Below the pieces are notes generated by a model. It ran no database searches and was not told where the DNA came from. It saw only the letters and a list, made by a program, of their open reading frames with translations. Of a DNA stretch of 64,000 nt, positions 51,895 through 60,842 are shown piece by piece (positions within the stretch are counted from its first letter, which is position 1; each line of letters opens with the position of its first letter). Source of the DNA: JBGRPZ01 sp041725955 (GTDB lineage Bacteria; Bacteroidota; Bacteroidia; Bacteroidales; JBGRPZ01); contig JBGRQE010000003.1 of assembly GCA_041725955.1 (NCBI GenBank), forward strand, positions 1 to 64,000, read 5' to 3'. The position numbers and the translations under genes are program-made.

Positions 51895-54800
51895 TTACTC
51901 TGTCTTAGAGACCTGAACAAGAGAAAATGTCACATTACCATTTTGAGGATAAAAACTTAACCAATTATTATCCTGACTAAACCACTTATATTGACTACCA
52001 ATACGAATTAAATAATCTCGAGTATCTTTACCTGGTTTTATAGTAAGAATAGCTCCTCCATTCTTTGATCCATCCTTCCCATAACTTACCTGAACTTTAA
52101 CCTCAGAATTACCATCGGTTTTTGCTCGGACAAGTAGGAAATTAGATTTCCTAACCTTAGTTGGAACAGGAGTAAATTTATAAGTCTTAGTCGTATTTGA
52201 CGGAATAGCTTCATCTCCACTATTCAGACTTACGATTGCATTCTTTTCCAAGTAGTCCGTTATCTTTTTAATCATTTCAACAGGATAAGCCTCATCAGGT
52301 TTAATATCCCTAGCTTCTTCATAAGCAGTTATAGCCCGATCATAAGCACGTGTATTATAGTAATTATCTGCCAATCCAATTGATTGGTCATAAGCATCCA
52401 TTAATGCTTTCAATTGTGCATTATAAGCAGATTGAGAATCATTAACTTTTTTACGTGCCATAACATCCTTTGGCTTTAAATTAGAGGCAATACGATAATT
52501 CTCTAAAGCAATCTTATAATTCTCTTCAACCATTGCACGATCAGCCTTCAATGTCGCAGTCTTAAACTTACGTTCAATCTCTGCACGCATTTCTTCAAGT
52601 TTCTGGTCTATTTCTTTGATTTTCACTCTAGGTTCTTGCATTTTAGGCTTTAGTTTAACAGCTTCATTAAACTTAGACCTTGCCTCTCCCCATTTTTCAT
52701 TAGCCAAAAACTGACTAGCAGAATCCATTGCAAGCTTATATGCAGCATCAATTTTCTTCTGTCTCTCAATCTCAGCCAATGTAGCCTTGATTTTATTTAT
52801 CTGTGACTTCGGATAGGTTTCTTTTGGAAACACTTTTTGAGCCTTTTCAAACTCTACTAATGCTTCATTATAAGCTTTAGTCTCAAGAAATTTATCTGCA
52901 GAAACAATAAAGGCATCATACTCTTTCTTCTTTCTCGCCAATTCTTCAAGATCTGCAATTATTTTTTTAACTTCAGCAATACGCTTATCCACTTCATTAT
53001 AATTTGGCTTAAGCTTATTTGCTGATTCATACAATTCAAGTGATTTTTTATATTGTTTTTTATTCTTTAAATCTTTCGCTTGAGCAACAATACCATTAAA
53101 CTGCTTTAGAATTGCTTTTTCACGTGCAATTTCCTCTAGCTTCTCCTTCAACATCTGCAACTTCTCCTTAGGAGTATTATCGTTAGGTTTTATGGTGATT
53201 GCTTGCTCCCAAAACTTCTTAGCTTTTGAATACTGAGCAACTTTAAATGATGTTTCTCCATTATTCATTGCTGAATTAAAAGCCTTATCAATAGCCATTT
53301 GTTTTTCAATGGCAGTAATTTTGACATTTAAAGACTTTAATTTATCTGCAATATCTGTTTTGTCAGGATATATCTTTAATGCTTTATTATACTGATTTCT
53401 TGCCTCATAAAACTTCTCTGCAAGCATAAATTCAGTGGCTTTCTTTAATGCAATATTATAATTCTCTTCTTTAGAACGAGCATCTTCAATTGCCTTTATT
53501 TTTGCGTCAATGGTTAAAATTTGCGTTTGAGGATAAGGATCTGAAGATTTAATAGCAATAGCCTGCATATAAGAGCTTCTGGCTTCTTCAAGCTTTTCCA
53601 CTTTCAATTCTTCATCCCCTTTTGTAATCAATGAATTATATTTTTCTAACATTTCCGGAGATAAAGTATTTGCTTCAAGTTCATCTTGGGCAATCTTTAA
53701 CTTCGATACTGCCAATTCATTATCAGGGTATATTTCTACAGCAAATTTAAAAGCATCTACTGATTTCTGATAAGCTTTATTCATCAAAAACTCATCTCCT
53801 TGCGCCATCGCCTTTTCAAACTTCTCTTGATTCTCTTTGTCTGCAGCTAAATTTGTTATGAGATTTTCTATTTCTTTCACTTTAGCAAGCACCTCTTGGT
53901 CTTCAGGCCTTAAATTTAAAGCTTCCTCATAAGTAGATTTTGCTTCTTTATACTTCTGATCATTAAATAATGATTGAGCACTAGTTAAAAGAGCTTCAAA
54001 CTGAGCAGCAGAAGATTCATCACTTCTTTTAGCAGCTAAACGACTTTCAATTTCTTCGAGTTTTAATTTCGGATACTCTTCATCTGGTTTAATACTTTTT
54101 GCTAAAGCAAATTCGTTTTGTGCACTTTCCCAATTTTGTGCTACAAACAAAGAATCTCCAACAAAAATGGCTTTTTGATAATCTTCTTCAACAGCTTTTT
54201 CATTTGCAAGAAATTTATCATCAATTTTAGAAATCATTGATTGAGGGAAATTTTCCTCAGGATTTATTTCTAATGCTTGTTCATAGAACGCTTTTGATTT
54301 TCTAAACTCTTTTTTTACATACAGACTATCTGCTTTATCTACAGCCCTATCATATCTATATTGCTGATCTATCAAACTAGGTAATTCCTTGATTCTTTGC
54401 ATAGGCACCTCTTCATCAGGAAATACTTTATTTGCAGCCATATATTGCTCTAGTGCATCTTTATATCTTTTGCGTGAATACAAATAATCAGCTCTACGAA
54501 TATACTTCCCATACGATCTTTTATCTTTCTCGTATTTATCTCTTACATCTTCTATCTCTTCAATTTGCTGCTTTGTTTCTTTATCTTTATCAAATAAGTC
54601 TAATGCATTTTCTAATAAGTCAATCGCATTATCATAATCTTTTTTATCAAAAGCTTCTTGCGCTGATGCTTTCAATTTATCAAATTCTACGCGTTTTTCT
54701 GCATTTTCTTTATGTAACTTATTTGCTTTTGCAATTTGTTGATTCGGGTATGTCTCGTTTGGAGAAATACTTTTTGCAACTTTATATGCATCTACAGCTT

Positions 54801-55113
54801 GCAGATAATCTTCTTCTTCAAAATACTTATCTGCAATATCAATTTGATCTTGATAAGCGTATTTCTTTTCCATTGCACCACGCAACAAAGAAATACTTTC
54901 TTTTAACTTGGATTTAGCTATTTTGTCGTCAGGTTTCTTTTGCAAAGCAATTTGATAATAAGCTTTTGCATTTTGATAATCTTCTTTATCGAAATACTTA
55001 TTAGCTGCTGTTATTGCATCCTGATAACTCAAATCACTTTGGGCATAAACACTACTTGCTCCAAGTAGCATTAAAACCAAAAACAAAATGTTTAAAATGG
55101 ACTTTAATTTCAT
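51895..55113 (-). CDS. Large exported TPR-repeat protein with C-terminal beta domain
   Basis: 1072 residues. A signal peptide (ends VYAQ near 25) is followed by 16 copies, by my count, of a roughly 39-residue TPR-like unit spaced about 60 residues apart. Each has the pattern D..[FY]....Y..A...[YF]..A..I.P.....P...I..I, separated by charged, coiled linkers. The last 110 residues (from about NAIVSLNSGDEAIP) are beta-rich with Gly/Ser/Asn turns. It is periplasmic or surface-exposed, and TPR proteins scaffold multi-protein assemblies. No partner can be named. Monocistronic; the LolD-like gene upstream is separated by 64 nt in the same direction. Confidence 0.85.
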   Translation of the reverse strand: MKLKSILNILFLVLMLLGASSVYAQSDLSYQDAITAANKYFDKEDYQNAKAYYQIALQKKPDDKIAKSKLKESISLLRGAMEKKYAYQDQIDIADKYFEEEDYLQAVDAYKVAKSISPNETYPNQQIAKANKLHKENAEKRVEFDKLKASAQEAFDKKDYDNAIDLLENALDLFDKDKETKQQIEEIEDVRDKYEKDKRSYGKYIRRADYLYSRKRYKDALEQYMAANKVFPDEEVPMQRIKELPSLIDQQYRYDRAVDKADSLYVKKEFRKSKAFYEQALEINPEENFPQSMISKIDDKFLANEKAVEEDYQKAIFVGDSLFVAQNWESAQNEFALAKSIKPDEEYPKLKLEEIESRLAAKRSDESSAAQFEALLTSAQSLFNDQKYKEAKSTYEEALNLRPEDQEVLAKVKEIENLITNLAADKENQEKFEKAMAQGDEFLMNKAYQKSVDAFKFAVEIYPDNELAVSKLKIAQDELEANTLSPEMLEKYNSLITKGDEELKVEKLEEARSSYMQAIAIKSSDPYPQTQILTIDAKIKAIEDARSKEENYNIALKKATEFMLAEKFYEARNQYNKALKIYPDKTDIADKLKSLNVKITAIEKQMAIDKAFNSAMNNGETSFKVAQYSKAKKFWEQAITIKPNDNTPKEKLQMLKEKLEEIAREKAILKQFNGIVAQAKDLKNKKQYKKSLELYESANKLKPNYNEVDKRIAEVKKIIADLEELARKKKEYDAFIVSADKFLETKAYNEALVEFEKAQKVFPKETYPKSQINKIKATLAEIERQKKIDAAYKLAMDSASQFLANEKWGEARSKFNEAVKLKPKMQEPRVKIKEIDQKLEEMRAEIERKFKTATLKADRAMVEENYKIALENYRIASNLKPKDVMARKKVNDSQSAYNAQLKALMDAYDQSIGLADNYYNTRAYDRAITAYEEARDIKPDEAYPVEMIKKITDYLEKNAIVSLNSGDEAIPSNTTKTYKFTPVPTKVRKSNFLLVRAKTDGNSEVKVQVSYGKDGSKNGGAILTIKPGKDTRDYLIRIGSQYKWFSQDNNWLSFYPQNGNVTFSLVQVSKTE

Positions 55114-55177
55114 TACTTTCCTACATTTATTTTGTCAATGCCTAAAACAGATGGTAAATTCGAATTAAAAAAGCAAT

Positions 55178-55831
55178 TTATTGCTTAAAAACCCCATCTA
55201 CAATTTGGAGTTTACGATCAGACATATTAGCCAATTGATTGTTGTGAGTTACCACTACAAAAGTTTGTTCAAATTCTTTTCGGAGATTAAAAAACAAACG
55301 ATGTAAATCTTCTGCCGAACTAGAATCTAAATTCCCTGATGGTTCATCAGCTAATATTACTTTAGGATGGTTCATTAAAGCTCTGGCAACAGCAACCCTT
55401 TGCTGCTCTCCTCCTGATAAAGCAGCTGGTTTATGCAACATCCTATCTGCCAAACCCAAAAAATCCAATAATTCTTTTGCCCTAATCGATGTTTTTCTCT
55501 TTGATTGCCCAGCAATAAATCCAGGAATACAAACATTCTCAAGTGCTGTAAATTCTGGCAATAATTGGTGAAATTGAAAAACAAACCCAATATACTGATT
55601 TCTAAAATTAGAAATCTCAGAATCAGATAAACTACCCAAATCGTTGCCATCAATAATCAATTTGCCCGAATCCGGCCGATCTAGAGTCCCTAGTATCTGC
55701 AATAAAGTAGTTTTTCCTGCTCCTGAAGCACCAACAATACTTACAATTTCTCCTTTTGAAATGTTTAGACTTACATCTTTCAGCACTTCTAAATCTCCGT
55801 ATGATCTCCGAATATTTTCTGCTAATATCAT
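55178..55831 (-). CDS. ABC transporter ATP-binding protein (LolD-like)
   Basis: 217 residues. Walker A GASGAGKTT (34-42), Q-loop FQFHQLLPEFTALEN, signature LSGGEQQRVAVARALMNHPK, Walker B VILADEPSGNLDS and His-loop VVVTHN. This is the MacB/LolD/FtsE subfamily that drives lipoprotein export or related tasks. The ATG at 55831 is chosen because a longer start at 55855 lies inside the predicted -7 box. No LolC/LolE permease gene is adjacent, so the partner is elsewhere. Confidence 0.9.
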   Translation of the reverse strand: MILAENIRRSYGDLEVLKDVSLNISKGEIVSIVGASGAGKTTLLQILGTLDRPDSGKLIIDGNDLGSLSDSEISNFRNQYIGFVFQFHQLLPEFTALENVCIPGFIAGQSKRKTSIRAKELLDFLGLADRMLHKPAALSGGEQQRVAVARALMNHPKVILADEPSGNLDSSSAEDLHRLFFNLRKEFEQTFVVVTHNNQLANMSDRKLQIVDGVFKQ

Positions 55832-55852
55832 ATATTGACTTTGTGTGGACTG

Positions 55853-55860
55853 CAAATATA
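55853..55860 (-). promoter_or_regulatory. -7 promoter box of the LolD-like gene
   Basis: Minus-strand TATATTTG, exact match; no TTG at -33. It overlaps the longer potential start codon and thus supports ATG 55831. Confidence 0.5.
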
Positions 55861-55970
55861 TAATTTACAAACGAAACCGAAAAGAAGGATTTGTGTTTAA
55901 TAAAAAGTAATCCAAGTAAACACAGCTCAAGTAGAATAAAATTCCTATTCTTCATCTAATAGAATATAAA

Positions 55971-57146
55971 ATGAAATATACATTTGACACTCCATATCAA
56001 AGAAAAAACACCAATTGTGTAAAATTTGACCTTGCAGATTCCATTTATCAAAACAAAAATATTATTCCAATGTGGGTAGCTGATATGGATTTTCAAACAG
56101 CACCAGAAGTTATAGATTACCTAAGAGAAAGGATTGATCATGGAATATTTGGCTATTCGTTCTTATCTAGAGAATATTATAACAGCATTAAAAACTGGGT
56201 TAAAAATGAACACAATTGGGATATCGGAATTAATGAAATCTGCTTTTCTCCAGGTGTAGTTCCTGCAATATATTTTATCCTACAAACTTTTTCTAAAGAA
56301 AAAGATAAGATAGCAATACAAACTCCTGTCTATTTTATGTTCCAGAAAGCAATTAACGATACAGGAAGAATAATTACCGACAATCCTCTGACACAAGAGG
56401 AACTATTCTATTCAATTAATTTCAATGATTTGGAAAAAAAATTTCAATCAGGAACAAAGATATTCTTGTTATGCAACCCTCAAAATCCTACTGGAAGAGT
56501 TTTTACAGCAGAAGAACTGCTTAAGATTGGCGAACTTGCTGTAAAATATAATGTACTTATATTCTCTGATGAAATTCACTATGACTTAATTCGCCCAAAT
56601 CATAAACATATTCCCATAGCAAGTCTTTCAGAAAAAATCTCACAGCAAACAATTACAGCTATATCTGCAAGTAAATCATTTAATCTAAACGGATTAAACA
56701 CCGCATCAGTAATTATTAAAAACCCAAAGCTCAGAGAAAAATACAATTCATTTGTCAAAAAAATACACATAAATTCGCCAAATACTTTCGGTCATTTAGC
56801 TACCTATGCAGCATTAACACAAGGGAAAAGCTGGCTTAAAGAATTAAATAAATATTTACATACTAACCATAATTTTATCGCTGATTACTGTGCAAAAAAC
56901 ATCCCTCAAGTACAAGTTTGTCCAAGTGAAGCCACTTTTCTGACATGGTTAAATTTTGATAAATTAAAATTTAATCAAAAAGAATTAGTTAATTTCATAA
57001 ATCATAACTGTAACTTAGGGCTGAGTTCTGGAACCGATTTTGGATCAAACGGAAAAGGATTTATGCGAATGAATATTGCATGTCCAAAAACTACTCTTAA
57101 AAAAGCTTTAGAAAATCTAGAATCAGGAGTAAACAATTTACAGTAA
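55971..57146 (+). CDS. MalY/PatB-type aminotransferase (cystathionine beta-lyase-like)
   Basis: 391 residues, fold type I class I/II aminotransferase. MWVADMDFQTAPEV near the start (MalY/PatB hallmark), NPQNPTGRVFTAEEL, SDEIHYDLI (PLP Asp) and the Lys in SASKSFNLNGLNTA. PatB-type enzymes cleave C-S bonds of cystathionine or cysteine conjugates, releasing ammonia and a 2-oxo acid. Monocistronic, divergent from the LolD-like gene. Substrate inferred from the family. Confidence 0.87.
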   Translation: MKYTFDTPYQRKNTNCVKFDLADSIYQNKNIIPMWVADMDFQTAPEVIDYLRERIDHGIFGYSFLSREYYNSIKNWVKNEHNWDIGINEICFSPGVVPAIYFILQTFSKEKDKIAIQTPVYFMFQKAINDTGRIITDNPLTQEELFYSINFNDLEKKFQSGTKIFLLCNPQNPTGRVFTAEELLKIGELAVKYNVLIFSDEIHYDLIRPNHKHIPIASLSEKISQQTITAISASKSFNLNGLNTASVIIKNPKLREKYNSFVKKIHINSPNTFGHLATYAALTQGKSWLKELNKYLHTNHNFIADYCAKNIPQVQVCPSEATFLTWLNFDKLKFNQKELVNFINHNCNLGLSSGTDFGSNGKGFMRMNIACPKTTLKKALENLESGVNNLQ

Positions 57147-57338
57147 AGAATTATTTAAAAAATTACAGAACGATAAAGTAATTTAAAACAATTCACAACA
57201 TTAATAAGTATTAACACTCAACTCATTACTCACAACTAAGTCACAATAGATTAAAACTAATTTTCATAATTTTACTCTCTAATCTACTTAATTACCTCTT
57301 TAACCTACAACAACAATAAACCTCTAAAAGCACCTTCT

Positions 57339-58334
57339 ATGAAAATTCTAAAAGCACTCGGAATCTTTATTATTATTGTTATTGTTATCATTTTAATTGC
57401 AGGAATTTTCTTACCTAAGGAAACCACAATCCAAAAAAGTATAATTATCAAGGCTAGTTCAAAGACTATATTCCAAGAAGTCAATACTCCCAAAAAATGG
57501 GAAGATTGGGGACCTTATCAAGAATCTGATCCTACAATAGAAATTACATATTCTGGTCCAGAAGAAGGCGAAAAAGCAAAAATGAGTTGGATTAGTAAAG
57601 ATATTGGTGATGGAACCTTTGAAATCACTCGCTCTCTTCCCTTTAAAAACATTCAAACAAAAATAGATTTTATAAAAAACGGAGAAGCAATTGGAGATTG
57701 GAAATTTCAAGAATTAGATTCCCTAAAAACAAAAGTTGACTGGACGGTTTCCATTCAAAACCTTGCTTATCCTATTGGAAGAATTTATGGACTTTTTATC
57801 GATAGAGGAATTGGACCAGTTTTAGTTAAAGGGCTAAAAAGCTTAAAAAGAACAGCCGAAAAAGAGTCCTCGTTAGCTCCTATAATTCTTTCCAAAGGAG
57901 ATGCTTTTCATGCCCTAATAGTTATAGATTCTTCCAACTATCAAAATATGACTACGCGTTTTGCTTTAGATTTCAACAAAATTGCAAAATTTATATTAAC
58001 TAAAAATTATACAATTACGGGACCTCCTTTTAGTATATTTGACAATTCAACAATGTCTGGAATAAGTTTTAAAGTGGGCATCCCCATTTCTTCGGAAGAA
58101 TTAGGTGAAAACAATATTAAATATGAATTCTTCCCTGAATCAAACTATCTGGAAACCATTCATTACGGCAATTATAATTCTATTTCTGTAACATACAACA
58201 GATTAAACAACGAGATTAACAAAAAAAACTTAAAGATTATTGGTCCTGCAATGGAAATATATGTAACTGATCCTGGTGCTGTTCCTGACACAAACAAATG
58301 GGAGACAAAAGTATTAATTCCAATTAAAAAATAA
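57339..58334 (+). CDS. SRPBCC domain protein fused to a GyrI-like effector-binding domain
   Basis: 331 residues: one N-terminal membrane helix (LGIFIIIVIVIILIAGIFLP), an SRPBCC/polyketide-cyclase-like domain (about 30-175; W-EDW-GPYQESDPT, WISKDIGDGTFEI), then a GyrI-like effector-binding domain (about 185-330; ending ETKVLIPIK). Such proteins are predicted to bind small hydrophobic molecules; no enzymatic motif. The exporter gene starts 61 nt downstream, so they may form a unit. Confidence 0.75.
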   Translation: MKILKALGIFIIIVIVIILIAGIFLPKETTIQKSIIIKASSKTIFQEVNTPKKWEDWGPYQESDPTIEITYSGPEEGEKAKMSWISKDIGDGTFEITRSLPFKNIQTKIDFIKNGEAIGDWKFQELDSLKTKVDWTVSIQNLAYPIGRIYGLFIDRGIGPVLVKGLKSLKRTAEKESSLAPIILSKGDAFHALIVIDSSNYQNMTTRFALDFNKIAKFILTKNYTITGPPFSIFDNSTMSGISFKVGIPISSEELGENNIKYEFFPESNYLETIHYGNYNSISVTYNRLNNEINKKNLKIIGPAMEIYVTDPGAVPDTNKWETKVLIPIKK

Positions 58335-58395
58335 ATAAATCATCTTTATACCCGTTATGGTTCAAGCTACTTCAAATTTAAAAATCTAAACTTCT

Positions 58396-60189
58396 ATGCT
58401 GAATTTTGGTCGTGAAAAAAATAAAGATCTTCATGGAAAGAAGGTTTCAAGAGAAAAATTAGTGCGGTTCTTAAAGTTGTTTAGATATATAAAACCCAAA
58501 TTATGGTACTTTATATTTGGACTTATATTCTTGGCTTTATCTAGTTCAGCCACTTTAATTCTTCCAAACTTATTGGGTACTCTGCTTAATAATTTACAAG
58601 AATCAGGAATTGGAAAATTAAAAGAAATTGGTTTAATGCTTTTTGGAGTATTTATTCTAAATGCAGTGTTCTCGTATTTTAGAGTGTACTTTTTTGCTAT
58701 TGTCACACAATCTATGTTGGCCAGACTGCGTCAGGATACATTTTCGCATTTAGTAAAACTACCAATGGCATTTTTTTCCAAAACAAGAGTTGGTGAATTA
58801 AACAGTAGAATTTCTGCTGATATCGCTCTTCTGCAAGAAACATTTACCACAACATTGGCCATGTTATTGCGTCAACTTATAATAATTATTGGAGGTATTT
58901 CTCTTCTTATAATTATTTCTACAAAGCTTACTCTTTTTATGCTTTCGGTAGTTCCTATTTCTGTAATTATTACTGGTGTTTTTGGAAAGTACATTCGAAA
59001 ACTCAGTAAAAAAACTCAGGAAAAAGTTGCTGAAACTAACGTTATTGTAGAAGAGTCGTTTACAGGAATCAGTAATGTCAAGGCTTTTAGCAATGAAGAT
59101 CATGAGATTAAAAGATATAGCAAATCTACCAATGATGTAATTAACATTGCTCTTTTAGCTGCAAAATGGAGAGGAGTATTTTCTTCTTTCATAATCTTTG
59201 TACTCTTTGGAAGTATCGTTGGTGTAATTTGGTATGGGGTATACTTGGTTCACAATGGAGCAGGTCTAAATAGTGGAGATTTAATCAAATTTATCTTATA
59301 TTCAGTATTTGTTGGAGGATCCATAGGAAGTATTGCCGATTTAATAACTTCTTTAATCAAGGCCATAGGTTCGACAGAAAAAATATTTGAACTCATGGAA
59401 CTTGAAACAGAGCCACTAAATGTAGAAGATAAAGAAAATATTACAGATAAAATTGGAGAAATAGACTTTAAGAATGTTAGCTTCCATTACCCTAACAGAG
59501 CCGATTTCGAGGTGTTGAAAGACATTAGTTTTACAATACGAAAGGGGCAGCAACTTGCCTTAGTTGGCGGGTCTGGAGCAGGAAAAAGTACTATCACAAA
59601 TTTGATATTGCGATTTTATGATCCAACTGGAGGAGAAATCGCTATAAATAATAAAGACATTAAAACCTTCTCATTAAGCTCCCTCAGAAAAAAAATGGCC
59701 ATCGTCCCTCAGGAAGTACTACTATTTGGGGGAAGTATAGCTGAAAATATTGCATATGGTAAACCAGATGCAAGTCAAGACGAAATACGAATGGCTGCAG
59801 CGCAAGCAAATGCTTTAGAATTTATTGAAAGCTTTCCAAAAAAGTATGAAACCTTAGTTGGAGAAAGAGGAATACAGCTATCAGGAGGACAGAGACAAAG
59901 AATAGCCATTGCCAGAGCTATTCTATACGATCCAGATTTACTCATTTTGGATGAAGCCACAAGTTCTTTAGATAGCGAATCTGAGAGATTAGTTCAAGAT
60001 GCTTTAGAAAAATTAATGCGAGGTAGAACATCTATTGTAATCGCCCACCGCTTATCTACTATCTACAATGCAAATCATATTTTAGTTCTAAAAGATGGTA
60101 AAATTTGCGAAGAAGGTAAACACGACGAACTCCTTGCTATACCTAATGGTTTGTATAAAAACTTGGTTAATCTGCAATCTACAAAATAA
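58396..60189 (+). CDS. ABC exporter, fused permease-ATPase half-transporter (MsbA-like)
   Basis: 597 residues: six membrane helices (about 30-320), then the ATPase with Walker A GGSGAGKST, Q-loop VPQEVLLFG, signature LSGGQRQRIAIARAIL, Walker B LLILDEATSSLDSES and switch His (IAHRLST). It works as a dimer to export lipids or drugs; MsbA-type lipid A flipping is possible but not provable. A GyrI-like gene precedes it. Confidence 0.92.
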   Translation: MLNFGREKNKDLHGKKVSREKLVRFLKLFRYIKPKLWYFIFGLIFLALSSSATLILPNLLGTLLNNLQESGIGKLKEIGLMLFGVFILNAVFSYFRVYFFAIVTQSMLARLRQDTFSHLVKLPMAFFSKTRVGELNSRISADIALLQETFTTTLAMLLRQLIIIIGGISLLIIISTKLTLFMLSVVPISVIITGVFGKYIRKLSKKTQEKVAETNVIVEESFTGISNVKAFSNEDHEIKRYSKSTNDVINIALLAAKWRGVFSSFIIFVLFGSIVGVIWYGVYLVHNGAGLNSGDLIKFILYSVFVGGSIGSIADLITSLIKAIGSTEKIFELMELETEPLNVEDKENITDKIGEIDFKNVSFHYPNRADFEVLKDISFTIRKGQQLALVGGSGAGKSTITNLILRFYDPTGGEIAINNKDIKTFSLSSLRKKMAIVPQEVLLFGGSIAENIAYGKPDASQDEIRMAAAQANALEFIESFPKKYETLVGERGIQLSGGQRQRIAIARAILYDPDLLILDEATSSLDSESERLVQDALEKLMRGRTSIVIAHRLSTIYNANHILVLKDGKICEEGKHDELLAIPNGLYKNLVNLQSTK

Positions 60190-60291
60190 AAACTAAAAAA
60201 AAACAAACTTTTATTCATTCAATTCAAAGCAGTTAGCATTTTTATGGTTTTTTTTCACAAAAAAAGCTTGCATTTGTGAAAAGGATTTAGT

Positions 60292-60299
60292 TATCTTTG
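60292..60299 (+). promoter_or_regulatory. -7 promoter box of the tRNA-Arg(TCT) pair
   Basis: TATCTTTG, exact match. The start near 60305 lies 15 nt before the first tRNA. An inverted repeat TTCACAAA...TTTGTGAA (60254-60280) covers the -33 region. Confidence 0.6.
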
Positions 60300-60319
60300 C
60301 ACCGCTTTTGAAACGAAAT

Positions 60320-60393
60320 GGTCCAGTAGCTCAGCTGGATAGAGCAACAGCCTTCTAAGCTGTGGGTCCCAGGTTCGAATCCTGGCTGGATCA
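60320..60393 (+). tRNA. tRNA-Arg (anticodon TCT), copy 1
   Basis: 74 nt. Acceptor GGTCCAG/CTGGATC with discriminator A, anticodon loop CTTCTAA, GGTTCGAATCC T-loop. Identical to copy 2. Confidence 0.96.
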
Positions 60394-60433
60394 CTTTTTT
60401 TTGAAAACAAAAGTTCTTAATGACTGAATTATC

Positions 60434-60507
60434 GGTCCAGTAGCTCAGCTGGATAGAGCAACAGCCTTCTAAGCTGTGGGTCCCAGGTTCGAATCCTGGC
60501 TGGATCA
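60434..60507 (+). tRNA. tRNA-Arg (anticodon TCT), copy 2
   Basis: 74 nt, identical to copy 1 and 40 nt after it in the same transcript; followed directly by a terminator. Confidence 0.96.
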
Positions 60508-60508
60508 C

Positions 60509-60539
60509 AAAAAAGCTATCGAATTCGATGGCTTTTTTT
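60509..60539 (+). terminator. Terminator of the tRNA-Arg(TCT) pair
   Basis: GCTATCG pairs with CGATGGC (one G-U) around AATT, with A-run before and seven T residues after. Confidence 0.9.
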
Positions 60540-60569
60540 GTTATATCACAATTTATATCGAAAGATTAC

Positions 60570-60577
60570 TAAATTTG
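60570..60577 (+). promoter_or_regulatory. -7 promoter box of tRNA-Arg(CCG)
   Basis: TAAATTTG, exact match; start near 60583, 5 nt before the tRNA. No clear -33 TTG. Confidence 0.5.
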
Positions 60578-60587
60578 TGTTGCTTTT

Positions 60588-60661
60588 GGCCTCGTAGTTC
60601 AACTGGATAGAATATCAGATTCCGGTTCTGACGGTTGGGGGTTCGAATCCCCCCGAGGTCA
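60588..60661 (+). tRNA. tRNA-Arg (anticodon CCG)
   Basis: 74 nt. Acceptor GGCCTCG/CGAGGTC with discriminator A, anticodon loop TTCCGGT, GGTTCGAATCC T-loop. It has its own -7 box and terminator, separate from the TCT pair. Confidence 0.95.
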
Positions 60662-60675
60662 CAAACTGACTTATC

Positions 60676-60709
60676 AAGGATTTAAGAAGATTTCTTAAAT
60701 CCTTTTTTT
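60676..60709 (+). terminator. Terminator of tRNA-Arg(CCG)
   Basis: AAGGATTTAAGAA pairs with TTCTTAAATCCTT, followed by a T-run. Confidence 0.88.
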
Positions 60710-60742
60710 ATAGGGGTTTGGGAAGGTCGTCTATCTAATAAG

Positions 60743-60766
60743 GGATTACCCACAAAAGTTAGGTCT
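60743..60766. repeat. 24-bp sequence shared with 41984-42007
   Basis: GGATTACCCACAAAAGTTAG plus GTCT matches the other copy at 19 of 24 positions. It lies between the tRNA terminator and the left end of the IS, possibly an older element end. Confidence 0.5.
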
Positions 60767-60842
60767 TGTAATTTTTTTCATAAAAAAGACACAATCATTG
60801 TGCTCTACTGTATGAATTTTATACATAAATCTTAGATAGGCA

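Noticed and set aside
54432..54917. 161-residue plus-strand frame
   Set aside because: It is antisense to the TPR-repeat gene; the composition follows the repeats and no promoter or start context supports it.
55375..55653. 92-residue minus-strand frame inside the LolD-like gene
   Set aside because: It is an out-of-frame shadow of a gene with all ABC motifs; its composition is not protein-like.
60287..60508. 73-residue minus-strand frame with an internal repeat
   Set aside because: It is the complement of two identical tRNA-Arg genes, which explains both the open frame and the repeat.
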